Position numbers and translations under genes: made by a program. Under the pieces are notes generated by a model, which was given only the letters and a program-made list of their open reading frames with translations, had not been told where the DNA came from and ran no database searches. Shown in pieces: positions 54,071 to 63,877 of a stretch of DNA of 64,000 bases. Source of the DNA: Oasisia sp. SBJ-2009 (taxonomy: Eukaryota > Annelida > Polychaeta > Sabellida > Siboglinidae); contig OZ024856.1 of the NCBI GenBank assembly GCA_964017155.1, positions 13,136,125 through 13,200,124 of the forward strand, read 5' to 3'. How positions within the stretch are numbered: position 1 is the first letter of the stretch; each line of letters opens with the position of its first letter.

Positions 54071-54475
54071 TATAGACAAATAATAATAGTAAGACAGTCA
54101 GCTAACTAATTATATTGTGCCAACAGTAATAACAATAGTTAAATAAATAAGTTTCGGCAAACCACAACAAAAACAATTGAAATATCACAGTAACAGTATT
54201 CAATGGACTTGGAAAGACATGTCCTTTTGCTATATTAATTAGTATAATTATTAAAACCTTCCCACTGGAGGGTACAGTCTATCCAATTAATTAATCACCA
54301 GTCACTTTTTCAAGGAACCCAATGACAAATCTCCAGATCACTATATATACCCTCAACCAAGTCAAATCACTCCCAGTTGGCCACTGCTAGGCTACTCCAG
54401 AAATTAATCATTAACTGTCAAGATTTTTACATTTATTACGTTGTTCAGCAGTTCAATTTTATATGTCCTGCCAGT

Positions 54476-54925
54476 GGGAATTCCAAAATTGGCAGATGGA
54501 TGAAATGGGATAAAAAGTTCACTTTCTGCCGTGCAAGTAGATGACAGCCAGTGGTCCACAGTGGCTTCAGTGCAGCAGGCCAGCTTGTCACTCTAGTCTA
54601 TAGGGGAAAGATTAATGATCTAACTCTGTGGTCCTGGCCTACCACAATCTAAAAGTGCAGTTCGGTCCTGTTACTATGAAATTTGGGGGAAATGAGATGA
54701 TTATTGTTTTAGTATTTTTGTGTGAATCGGAAAAAAGATATTGTTGACGATCTTTAATGAAAACCCAGGACAATCGTTCTGTTCCGTTGAACTTTGGAAA
54801 ACGGGGTAGGATGTTTTTTGGAGATCTGAGACGAAAATCGTAAGGCTTATATTCAGGGAGATTCACAAAAATCGAGACATCCTGGAAAATTGGCAAATGG
54901 ATGAAGTTGGATAAAAAGTTCACAT
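54476..54925. repeat. Diverged direct duplication
   Basis: AAAATTGGCAGATGGATGAA (54485) followed by TGGGATAAAAAGTTCAC recurs as AAAATTGGCAAATGGATGAA (54892) and TTGGATAAAAAGTTCAC. The minus frame between them (54639-54923) is unrecognised. Confidence 0.6.
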
Positions 54926-55039
54926 GTATAAGCAGTTTATAAATGCAAACAATCCCATGCTAGGACTCACTGAATTGGGACATCATTTGACAAACCCCCA
55001 ACACAAGAATAATCAGCAAAGTTATTGTGGGCATTTACG

Positions 55040-55452
55040 GAAGGAAAAAGACCGTGAACATCTTTGTAAAACCGGTCCGCCCTGTCCAACCGGTCCGTCC
55101 GTGGTTGGTCCGCCCTTTTGGGTGACCCGTCATTACGCACATCGGCGCATGTGCTGTTGTTACTCGTTGGAAAGGCGGGGTGGATGAAACAACCAAGTTT
55201 TATCATATTTAATAAAGGACTCCGTTTAATAAAAGACCGCAGTGCCTATGTGTTACCAAATAATTGTTCTAATATGCAACATAATGGATGGCATTTCAGT
55301 AGACAACAGGCTGCCCTGGGGCTGGGCCGCACACTCGCACTGCTGAGCCTGACGGCTGAGGCTAGCTGACGAAGCCGAAGGCCATAAATTCCCCCACAAA
55401 ACATACCATTCGTAAACAAGTAAATAATCCGTTAACTTTATAAACAGTGGCA
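55040..55452 (+). promoter_or_regulatory. Probable MUS81 5' flank
   Basis: Immediately upstream of the MUS81 ATG. 55070-55180 and 55310-55380 are more GC- and CpG-rich than the surrounding DNA; no TATA box stands out. The transcription start cannot be placed from sequence alone. The ATG context CAGTGGCAATGGA is acceptable for initiation but lacks a purine-perfect Kozak. Confidence 0.35.
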
Positions 55453-56634
55453 ATGGATGAAAGGCCGTGCGTGAATCCTCTGTTTGTGAAGTGGTTGTCG
55501 GAATGGAAGGAGAACGCCGCCAGCACGGGTCTGAAGAGCGCGCACACATACAACAAGGTCTGTATCACTATCAGTGACAATGTCAATGACAATGACAGTG
55601 ACCCCAGTGTATGACTGTCATCCTGGCTGTATGACTGTCTATGAGGGCCCTGGCCTGGGCTGAGGCCCTTGCCCTAGCCTAGGCTAGCCTAGAAAAAGTG
55701 GCTAGGCCTAGACCTAGTCAGACTTGGTACATTAATCTACTTCAAGTTTGGGTCCATGCTCCGTTCACACTTCAGATATTTTAATTGTCTCTTGATTAAA
55801 ACGTAAACATCATGATCTGGTTTTGACATTAAATAGTGGCACCAAACACCCTCTGACGTGTACATGTATGATTACCTGGTAGGCCGATACGTACATCACA
55901 AAACATCAAGCTGACATTGGTGTTGGACTGTCAGCTCCTAGTCCTAATTAACCTATCAGACCTGTGCTGATAGTATTTGATCCTTTAAGTTGGTCACTCA
56001 TTCTCGTAATTTACATTTCACCATATGAATATATTGCTTGTTTTTTTATAAACAGAGTATATTAATTGTATTAATTTTGGGACCACTAATATTGATAAGC
56101 ACTCTCACTCATCCAGGCCATCAAGAGCCTGAAGAAGTATCCACTGCCGCTGGCTTCTGGGAAAGACTGCAAAATATTAGAGAACTTTGGTGAGTCGGAA
56201 CAGAAGTATCTCCTCTTGTTATTCAACAGCATATATGAAACAGGTCATGTGACTAGATGGAGACAAGTCATGTGACTGGACTGAGACAGGTCAGATGACT
56301 GGGTCATACAACTGGGTATATAGAGTTTGAATGTAACTAGACGGAGACAGGTCAGGTGACTAGACAGAGACAGGTCATGTGACTAGACGGAGACAGGTCA
56401 TGTGACTCCACCATACCTCCCAGACGTATCTATCCATCTTTTGACAACTGGAATTGTTTATTGAGTCTGAGATCAATTAACCCTTTTGTATAACTATTGA
56501 TGCACATCTGAGCTTGGTTTCCAAGGATTTAGGCACAATAGAAGTTATCTTACAATTATCGCCTAATTATGTTTCAGGAGATAAAATCTGCCAACAGTTG
56601 GATGAAAGATTGGCCTTGTATTCTGCCAATGCAG
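55453..56634 (+). other. MUS81: MUS81 exons 1-3: N-terminal helix-hairpin-helix block
   Basis: Residues 1-78 approximately. It corresponds to the N-terminal DNA- and SLX4-binding helical domain of animal MUS81 (NPLFxxWLxEW, ALxSLxxYPLPLxSGKEAxIL, GxxxCxxLDERL). Here the third block reads [16 protein letters not shown]. Intron 1 (55558-56116) has a CTAGGC-rich patch at 55640-55720; intron 2 contains a degenerate 23-bp repeat. Confidence 0.85.
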
Positions 56635-59600
56635 GTAGGAGCATACATTTGTATACTTCGGCAGTCAGTGATCATTTGAACTGTACATGTATAAATAAGT
56701 TTTTTTAAATATTTTATTGAGTTTCTTTTTTGATGTTTTATTTCCATAAATTCCAAGAAATGCCACATTTTTACATGCATCACAAAAAAGATGTGTTTTC
56801 TAATTACAATCAACAGTACATGCTTTTATTTAATAATTGATATCTGATACAGTGTAACACACGCAGTACTTTTGATAGAAGTGGCTGCTGTAACATATTG
56901 TGCTTGCATCTGTCAAATTTCAGCTAAGTCCAGTCCTCAGCATATCAGTCAAATGTCAGCTAAGTCCACTCCTCAGCAGATATGTTAATGCAAACATCAT
57001 CTCAAGACTTAGTTTCTTAGAAAAGCATTAGGCTCTCTTCTCTTGCAATTGCAGATCTATTCACAAATATCCACCACTGTCTATAACCAAGTATTCATTC
57101 ATACATAGGTAAACTGGAGCAACATGAATTAATGATTGCCCAAGTTTCAGATTGGCAAGATGATTCACTCTGGTACAGCTGCCATCCTGGTACAGCTGTA
57201 ATCTGTCAGTTGGGAGTCTGGTGTCCTAATCAGTATGCCACTGCGCTCTAGAATGTCAGTAAAACATACACTGCAGCTTCAGTCGCTCCAAGTTGATTCA
57301 GTTAATTCAGTTGTTATTAAGGGAGATTAATGCAGGCCAGTAGTCTATGACAGCTTAACACATTAGCTACATGTGGATGTAAAGTCTATAGAAAGTGTCA
57401 TTTTATCTTACATATATTACATGTATTTAGTTGTCTGTTTAGACGTTGAATCCCCCGTCTCGGACAACTTGCCAAGTCCTGAGTCGAGACGTCCTCGACA
57501 CACACAGGTCGGACACGACTGGATCCTACCAGTCACATCTGTACTAGTCTGTTGATAATTTCCTTCACTGGTGCATCAGCAGTTTAGTTCACTGTTTATA
57601 TTCAGTTTGGTTCACACATTCTATTCAGTTTAATTCACAGATTCTCTTTGGTTTGATTCATAGGTACAGTTTGGTTTAGTTCACAGACTCTTTTAAGTCT
57701 AGTTCACAGATTCGGTTCGGTTTAGTTCACAGATTCCGTTGATTTTAGTTCATAGTTTCAGGTATGTTTAGTTCAAGATTTGATCCTTCTGTTCAGTATA
57801 TTTTTATAAGTACAATGGTGATTGTTTTTTGTATATTTGAATACACAAACTATGAAGACAACACTTGTATTCTAGAGGTGATATTGCCAATTACTAAGTT
57901 TTGTCAGAATCAGTGTTCTGTGTGATCAAGTGCATTTTAATTCTAATTATAATATCAATTGGTAAATAACTAACAGAAATGATCAACTACATAATTCTTA
58001 TCTGGTACATAAATTTCAAACTCACATGGCAAACCGTTTTGTTCTCAAGGTGAATCGTTATGCTTCTCTGGTTGGTGTTTAGGGACAGAGACGTCATGGC
58101 AGAGAACTGGCAGAGGGTAACCGCCCCTATGTGCCCCAGTATAGGTCTGGTGCATATGCTCTCCTCCTTACTCTATACAACAACAAACAGGTGAGTTGGT
58201 CCATTGGTCTGTACACTAACCTTACCTCATAATAATAATACATTTGATTTAATATAGCACCACATCCAATTCCAAATTGTTCGTGGCGCTTTACATACAT
58301 TAAAATCCTAAAATACAAATACACACCAGAAGAAAAACACAAATATACTAGTGACATATATAAACAATTAAAAAAAATATATAAATATAATAAAAAAAAT
58401 ATTTAAGCTGAATAAATGTATATATGTATAATAAATATATAAATAGGTTAAATAACATATCGATAAAAGTACACAAACATTAAACTAAGACAGTCAGAAG
58501 AAATGTCTTTTTAGGCGTGCCTTCAAGGTGGCTAAACAGGCCGACGTCATACAGTAGCTGGGTATGTCTGTGAGAATAGACACATCTTAGATATCAACTG
58601 ACATCATTTGGGGTCACCATGTGTAGCAGTAACAGCCAGCACTGTGTCACCATGTGAGTGGTCGCCAAACAAACTCACCATATGTAACAGTCTTCAGCTG
58701 GAAGAAGGTAGCACATTGTGGATTTTTCTTGGTGGGAAGGTGGTGCGAGTAGTTGAGTATGTAACATCAATGAGGGTTTAGATTGTGGACTAACATGAGC
58801 ATAGCTGTATGCAGAGACCCGTTCACCCGTCATTTGGACGGTTAAGACCTTTTTTTTTATTCCAGCATATGCCACTGGAACAAACTGCCTACTGAAATTA
58901 AGCAATGTAAAGTTAAAATCAGTTTTAGAAAAAAAGGTAACGACCCTATTATACAGCAGATTGATGGCTGACGAATGATCACTTTAATTAAAGTGGCATT
59001 TTAAATTACATTTTTGTTAATTTAATCTTACTATGTACAATCTTGTTATTATATTTTAAATAGAGCACCTTTTATGTTAGCATATTTAGTTATTAATGAC
59101 ATTTGTTTACCTGTCTTTGAAAATATTTACATTTTAATTATTGTATTACTGTGTTTATATATTTATGTATTTATTTTTATATTTTCTTAAATTCATTCTT
59201 AGTATTTTTGTTGAGGACCACATTGGAAACAAGTGTGCTATTGTGTGCTTTAATGTGTCTATCCTTGGTAAATATTATATTTATATGTATTATAATGTTT
59301 TACCAAATAAACTCACTCACTCACACTGGGACGGGTAGAAATATGGGTGGACAGGTGGTGGATGGGTTAAAAAAGTGAAAAAATCATAGAAATTGTCAGT
59401 TATGCCTTAGAAATAAGTGTAAATGGTGTCATATGACAACACATTAAATTTTAAAGTTTGTAAACTGGCGTAACAGTTGACATCCATGTGTCCACCAAAA
59501 AATGTGTGACTGGCAAACAAAATTATCCTGCATAGAGCCCTGAACATGAGACACAAGGTCTGTGAACATTTTGACTTATGTTGACAGAGTGGGGACAATC

Positions 59601-62600
59601 AAGGCTTCATGACAAAGCAGGAACTCATGAGAGATGCTCAGTGTCTTGCTAACAAGTCCTTCAGGAGGGTGAGTGACAAGTGCTGAAGTTTATTTAAGTA
59701 TGATTTACTTACTTTGGAGCTTTATTTGTCGAAGCGAGTACAACGTTTTGACCCGTCATCTACGGGCCTTGATCACGTACTGGTGTCAAAGTAAGTAAAT
59801 CATACTTAAATAAACCATTCTTGGAGCCATGAACAATATATTTACTATAAGTGCTGAAGTTGTTGGAGAGAGTGTTGTCTGTGTATGTGACGCTGAGGTA
59901 AAAAGTTAAAAAATCTTCGATATTGTTAATTATGCCTAAGAAATGAGTGTAATTGTGTAGGTGTAAGAGAGAGTGTGGTCCGTGTAGGTGACACTGATGT
60001 TGTTGCTGATGTTGTTGCTTGGTCTCTGCAGCCTGACCCTGGCAGCCACTACACAGCCTGGTCATCCATGGGCACTCTTGTGGTCAAGGGATATGTCATC
60101 AGAGCCAGCTGTCCAGCCAAGTAAGCAGCGATCACTCCACAACTGTCCTCAACCATCTGTCTAGAGTGTTAGTTGGCAGACATTAACCATCTACCCCCCA
60201 CAATGCATACACAAGACATCTCAGTAGACCGGTCACCCAACTACTGCTCCTGTCTTATTGCACTGGTCAACCTTTAATTAGCCACAGGCAGTGTGCCATG
60301 CAGGTAAACCACATTTTGCAATTTTCTCTCAAAGCAGAAACTAGCCACTGCTATGTATCTAGGGATGCAAAATATAACCAAAATATGATTATTAAGTACT
60401 TATTGTATTTTATTTGTTTTTTTGTTTTTACCTGCAGCGTTACCAAACTAAAAGTATAAGTCTACATGTGTGCAGTGAGTCCTCATGAAATTAAACAGTC
60501 TCACCAGTCTCCGCCAAGGCTGGTGTTGCTAACTAAGTTACATCATCACTGACTCAGGTAATGATGTTTGTCCCCACAGATACATCATCACTGACTCAGG
60601 TAATGATGTTTGTCCCCACAGATACATCATCACTGACTCAGGTAATGATGTTTGTCCCCACAGATACATCATCACTGACTCAGGTAATGATGTTTGTCCC
60701 CACAGATACATCATCACTGACTCAGGTAATGATGTTTGTCCCCACAGATACATCATCACTGACTCAGGTAATGATGTTTGTCCCCACAGATACATCATCA
60801 GTGAATCAGGTAATTATGTTTGTCCCCACAGATACATCATCACTGACTCAGAATGACGTTTGTCCCCACAGATACATCATCACTGACTCAGAATGATGTT
60901 TGTCCCCACAGATACATCATCACTGACTCAGGTAATGACGTTTGTCCCCACATATACATCATCACTGACTCAGGTAATGACGTTTGTCCCCACAGATACA
61001 TCATCACTGACTCAGAATGACGTTTGTCCCCACAGATACATCATCACTGTCTCCGGATGTGAACTGGCTGTCAGACTGCAACAGGCCAATCACGTTGTCA
61101 GTCCGACATGCGCAGAATCTGACTGCCGATTAGTTCAGCCACAGGCCACCAGAACAGCTCAGGTGGATGACGTTAGGATCATTGAAGATGTCCCTTTGAT
61201 GCAACGACTGGGCCGGAAACGGTTTGTGCAGTACTTCTGACTGTCTCTGGTGTAGTTCATAGTTGCAGGGTGTTGTGTAGTTAGTTGTTGTACATGTCTT
61301 GGCAGGCACATGTCTATACCATGTATTTGGGGGCATATATCTATACCATGTATTGGGGGGTACATGTCTATACCATGTATTGGGGGGGGGGGCATGTGCC
61401 TACCATGTATTAGGGGGCATATATCTATACCATGTATTGGGAGCACACTTCTATACCATGTATTGGGGGCACATGTCTATACCAATTATTGGGGGGCACA
61501 TGTCTATACCATGTATTGGGGGCACATGTCTACATCATGTATTGGGGGGCACATGTTTACTATCTCCTCTATCCAATGATGACTTGATATTGAAGTATCT
61601 TTATTCATCTACCTTCTGTTTGTAGGCAAACATCACAGAACACAACAGCAGAAATTGTCGATGGGTGTAGCACAAGTGATGGAAGAGCCACAGCAAATGG
61701 ACTGTTAGTGGAACGTGTCGGTGGGAACAGCACAATTGGTGGAACAGCCAAACCGTATAAAAAGTCAACAAGTGAAAGTGGCCGTAGAAAACCCACTAAC
61801 ACAGCCACGACAGGCAAGAAGTTGGCTATGAGTAGCAGAGGGGGTAAATCAACTGACAGAACAGCCTCAGCAGCTGATGATGGGGGACTTGACGAAGTGA
61901 TGAGGAAGCGTCCATGTTTGGAGACAGCCGTGTCCACTGCAAAGGCCTCGTTGACACTGGACGAGATGAAGTGGATAGTGGACGCGACATCGGCCAACAG
62001 CGGGAGTCAAACGGAGGACAAGACAGGTGGCGCCACCTACAGTCAGGAAGAAGCATTGTGGGAAATGGCTGCGTATTCTTACGATGTCATCCTCTGTGTG
62101 GACAACTGTGAGTTGTGTGGAAGGTGGGTCTGGGTGCCTCACAAGGTGTTGTCATGGCAACGACAGATGAATCAATAATAATGTTTTTATGATAAAGAGA
62201 TAAGTGATTTAATGATAAAAATATAACACATAAGTGTTAAATCCGAAATCTTGTTTCTTTCATTGGTTCAGCCAATCACAGACACAGTTCGTTGACATCC
62301 AAATATGTAGTGTGCGAACAGTGCTGACATCTGTTATGTTTAAATCATTTAAATTCTTGCTAATTGTTTTTCTGGTGATTTTACCAAAACTAGACCCAAA
62401 CGTTGCATGAATGAGGTGGGCTGTCACTGCTGTGTAAAGGATACTACATAGAATTTTTTGTTCAAAGAAAACTAATTGAGTAGATGCCTTTAAATTGGGT
62501 ACACAGGCAACAGTGCCAGCAGTCTAGTTAAGTCATAGTTTACCCTGTAACAGAAATGGTTATTGTGTGTCTTCTGTCTTCTCAGTGTTAGACACTAGTA

Positions 62601-63660
62601 GAGTGGGGTGACTGTGGTCTTATATTTCTCTTGTCAGATAACCACCTTGTTTTGTTAAATAAAAATGCTGTTTATATAACTGGTTTTCAGGGACAGAGAA
62701 GGACGCGACATTCTGTTGAGAGAACTCGAGAAGAACAATGTGTCATTTGTGGTGAGGAAACTGCAAGTTGGAGACTTTCTGTGGGTGGCCAAGGGCAATA
62801 CAGGTGGGTGTCACACTGGGTCACTATGTCTGTCACACAGTGTCAACATGTCTGTCAGTGTGTCAACATATATGTTACAGTTGTGGTAACATGTTTGTTA
62901 TATTGTGTCAACAATCTTGTTACATTGTGTTGGCATGTCTGTTAAATTGTGTTAACACATTTGTCAGTATGTCAACATGTCTGTTATAGTTGTGTCAACA
63001 TGTTTGTTACATTGTGTCAACTATCAATCTTGTTACATTGTGTTGGCATGTCTGTTAAATTGTGTCAACATGTCTATCAGTGTGTCAACATGTATGTCAG
63101 TGTGTCAACATGTCTATTAAATTGTGTCAGCATGTCTGTCACAAAGCAGTAGTGTTACATATGGTTAGGGTATCGGGTAAATGCTACTTAATGATTAGTT
63201 AATGATGTCTACACATTGTGTCACATGTCATTAACCTGTCAATGTCAAACAATTATGTATCAATTCGTCAGCAAATAATTAGGTTGATTTAAATGTTAAT
63301 GTTTTCCAACAAAAACCAGGTTATTTTTATTAATTTTACCGACATAGTTTGCATTGCACGTAAACAATTAATCAACAAATGTAATAATTTCTGTAGATGT
63401 CTGCATGATAGAGATCTTTGTCATAACAAATATAACATAGACATAATGAGTGGTGTACGTGCCTGCTTCATGGGTCATGAGGGGAGTTTTACACACTGAG
63501 TGTGTAAAAAGAATCCATAGTGAATGTGTCTTATGGAAGACCCCACTTGTGTGCAGGGACGTACAGAGGCAGAGAGCTGATGCTGGACTACATTGTTGAG
63601 AGGAAGAGGATGGATGACCTTGCAGGCAGCATCATAGACGGCAGGTTTCACGAGCAGAAG
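55453..63660 (+). CDS. MUS81: MUS81 structure-specific endonuclease subunit, exons 1-11 (3' end beyond window)
   Basis: MUS81 pairs with EME1/EME2 to cleave 3'-flaps, stalled forks and nicked Holliday junctions in the nucleus. I placed eleven GT-AG exons: 55453-55557, 56117-56189, 56578-56634, 57443-57507, 58083-58190, 59588-59668, 60032-60120, 61036-61221, 61626-62123, 62691-62803 and 63557-63660. Phases agree throughout and give 493 codons. Exon 1 starts [20 protein letters not shown], like vertebrate MUS81 (NPLFVRWLTEWRDE). Diagnostic blocks follow: [76 protein letters not shown]. The catalytic Asp/Glu/Lys of VERKRxDD and the preceding VD and GD are present. The C-terminal half of the nuclease and the final helix-hairpin-helix pair lie outside. 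No stop or frameshift is seen, so the gene looks functional. The exon 8 donor (AAACG|GTTTGT) is the least certain boundary. Confidence 0.95.
56235..56415. repeat. ~23-bp degenerate minisatellite in MUS81 intron 2
   Basis: Five to six imperfect units built on GTGACTAGACGGAGACAGGT and CAT, starting about 45 bp after the exon 2 donor. Confidence 0.8.
56920..56992. repeat. ~36-bp direct duplication in MUS81 intron 3
   Basis: GTCAAATTTCAGCTAAGTCC and AGTCCTCAGCA are repeated with minor changes right behind each other. Confidence 0.8.
57055..57255 (-). mobile_element. Diverged SINE copy in MUS81 intron 3
   Basis: ATCCACCACTGTCTATAACC, AAACTGGAGCAACATGAATT and CCACTGCGCTCTA follow the body and head order of the SINE at 32205-32540, in the same orientation. 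The tRNA boxes are decayed. Confidence 0.65.
57585..57780. repeat. Degenerate TTCAGTTTAGTTCACAGATT repeat in MUS81 intron 4
   Basis: Seven or so irregular units of 20-38 bp just after the exon 4 donor. Confidence 0.75.
58245..58310. repeat. SINE tail-like core in MUS81 intron 5
   Basis: AATATAGCACCACATCCAAT and GTGGCGCTTTACATACAT resemble the TATAGCGC...AGCGCTTT end of the SINE at 32205. Confidence 0.5.
58370..59580. other. MUS81 intron 5, remaining part
   Basis: Mostly AT-rich. At 59130-59335 there is a LINE 3' tail (separate entry). Confidence 0.6.
59130..59335 (+). mobile_element. LINE 3' tail in MUS81 intron 5
   Basis: GAGGACCACATTGGAAACAA, then ATCCTTGGTAAATATTATAT and ACCAAATAAACTCACTCACT: an A-T-A-A-A signal followed by a CTCA repeat, a tail seen in CR1/L2-like elements. 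No coding part remains. Confidence 0.65.
59688..59815. mobile_element. Perfect 29-bp inverted repeat with hammerhead-like interior, MUS81 intron 6
   Basis: 59688-59716 and 59787-59815 are exact reverse complements over 29 bp, separated by 70 bp. On the minus strand the interior contains GTGATCAA, then GGCCCGT-AGATG-ACGGGTC (a 7-bp stem with one non-canonical possibility), then AAAAC. This order resembles the CTGATGA-stem II-GAAAC core of hammerhead ribozymes found in Penelope-like terminal repeats, with two core substitutions and GAAA changed to AAAA. A plain hairpin is the alternative: AGTAC and GTACT also flank the stem. It is followed on that strand by ACAAATAAAG, a retroposon-like end. 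It starts 20 bp after the exon 6 donor. Confidence 0.5.
60541..61035. repeat. 42-bp array duplicating the MUS81 exon 8 splice acceptor
   Basis: About 12 units of GTAATGATGTTTGTCCCCAC, AG, ATACATCATCACTGACTCAG. Each unit holds a pyrimidine-rich acceptor (TTTGTCCCCACAG), the first 14 bases of exon 8 (ATACATCATCACTG) plus six more, and in most units a CAG|GTAATG donor-like word. The last unit runs into the real exon 8 (ATACATCATCACTGTCTCCG). Units 8, 9 and 12 lack the GT and are 40 bp long. One unit has CACATAT for CACAGAT, destroying its AG. Confidence 0.97.
61290..61560. repeat. ~27-bp minisatellite in MUS81 intron 8
   Basis: About ten imperfect units of CATGTCTATACCATGTATTG followed by G-runs of 3 to 9. 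It spans nearly the whole intron between exons 8 and 9. Confidence 0.9.
61626..63660 (+). other. MUS81: MUS81 exons 9-11: linker and nuclease core
   Basis: Exon 9 (498 bp) is mostly a Ser/Thr/Gly/Lys-rich linker ([20 protein letters not shown]) without predicted structure by eye; its end enters the nuclease fold with [17 protein letters not shown]. The equivalent linker in vertebrate MUS81 is much shorter. Exon 10 gives [20 protein letters not shown] followed by the GDFLW strand. Exon 11 gives [35 protein letters not shown] and ends in phase 0 before a GTTTGA donor. Motifs VD, GD and ERKRxDD are those of the active XPF-family subunit, so this is MUS81 and not a degenerate EME-type partner. 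Confidence 0.9.
62820..63145. repeat. ~20-bp degenerate minisatellite in MUS81 intron 10
   Basis: Some fifteen units of TTGTGTCAACATGTCTGTTA with variants (TTGTTACA, GTTGGCAT, GTCAGTG). It begins about 15 bp after the exon 10 donor. Confidence 0.9.
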
Positions 63661-63662
63661 GT

Positions 63663-63877
63663 TTGAATTGAATTGAATTGAATTGAATTGAATTGAATTG
63701 AATTGAATTGAATTGAATTGAATTGAATTGAATTGAATTGAATTGAATTGAATTGAATTGAATTGAATTGAATTGAATTGAATTGAATTGAATTGAATTG
63801 AATTGAATTGAATTGAATTGAATTGAATTGAATTGAATTGAATTGAATTGAATTGAATTGAATTGAATTGAATTGAA
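63663..63877. repeat. (TTGAA)43 pentanucleotide array
   Basis: 215 bp of perfect TTGAA units. The array starts at the third base of intron 11 (AAG|GT then TTGAA), so it supplies the donor context GTTTGA. Confidence 0.98.

Larger units (their letters stand above)
58083..61221 (+). other. MUS81: MUS81 exons 5-8: winged-helix block
   Basis: Corresponds to the MUS81 winged-helix domain. Exon 5 holds [20 protein letters not shown] (family: YxPxxRSGxxxLLxxLY), exon 6 [20 protein letters not shown], exon 7 [20 protein letters not shown] and exon 8 [20 protein letters not shown] (family: RYxLTxxGxxLAxxL). The helix order matches the vertebrate domain. Exon 8 begins with A of the Lys codon, directly behind the amplified acceptor array. 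The SINE-like TATAGCACCACATCC...GGCGCTTTACAT core lies in intron 5 at 58249-58300. Confidence 0.85.

Noticed and set aside
59760..60065. Minus-strand 101-codon frame over MUS81 exon 7
   Set aside because: Gln/His run from the complement of a GTTGTTGCTGAT repeat; overlaps a confirmed exon on the other strand.
60538..60798. Minus-strand peptide repeat [14 protein letters not shown]
   Set aside because: Antisense of the 42-bp splice-acceptor array in a MUS81 intron.
60541..61035. Reading the 42-bp array as a CRISPR array
   Set aside because: Units are head-to-tail without unique spacers, and the setting is a eukaryotic intron.
60541..61035. A chain of real 20-nt microexons with 22-nt introns
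   Set aside because: Introns of 22 nt are too short for normal spliceosomal removal, and exon 8 already matches MUS81 without them.
61140..61240. Extending MUS81 exon 8 to the TGA near 61238 as a short isoform end
   Set aside because: A GT donor at 61222 joins in phase to exon 9, which leads into the nuclease core; a truncated isoform is possible but unsupported.
61299..61625. Frames with repeated YHVLGG or IPCIGG
   Set aside because: Translation of the 27-bp intronic minisatellite between MUS81 exons 8 and 9.
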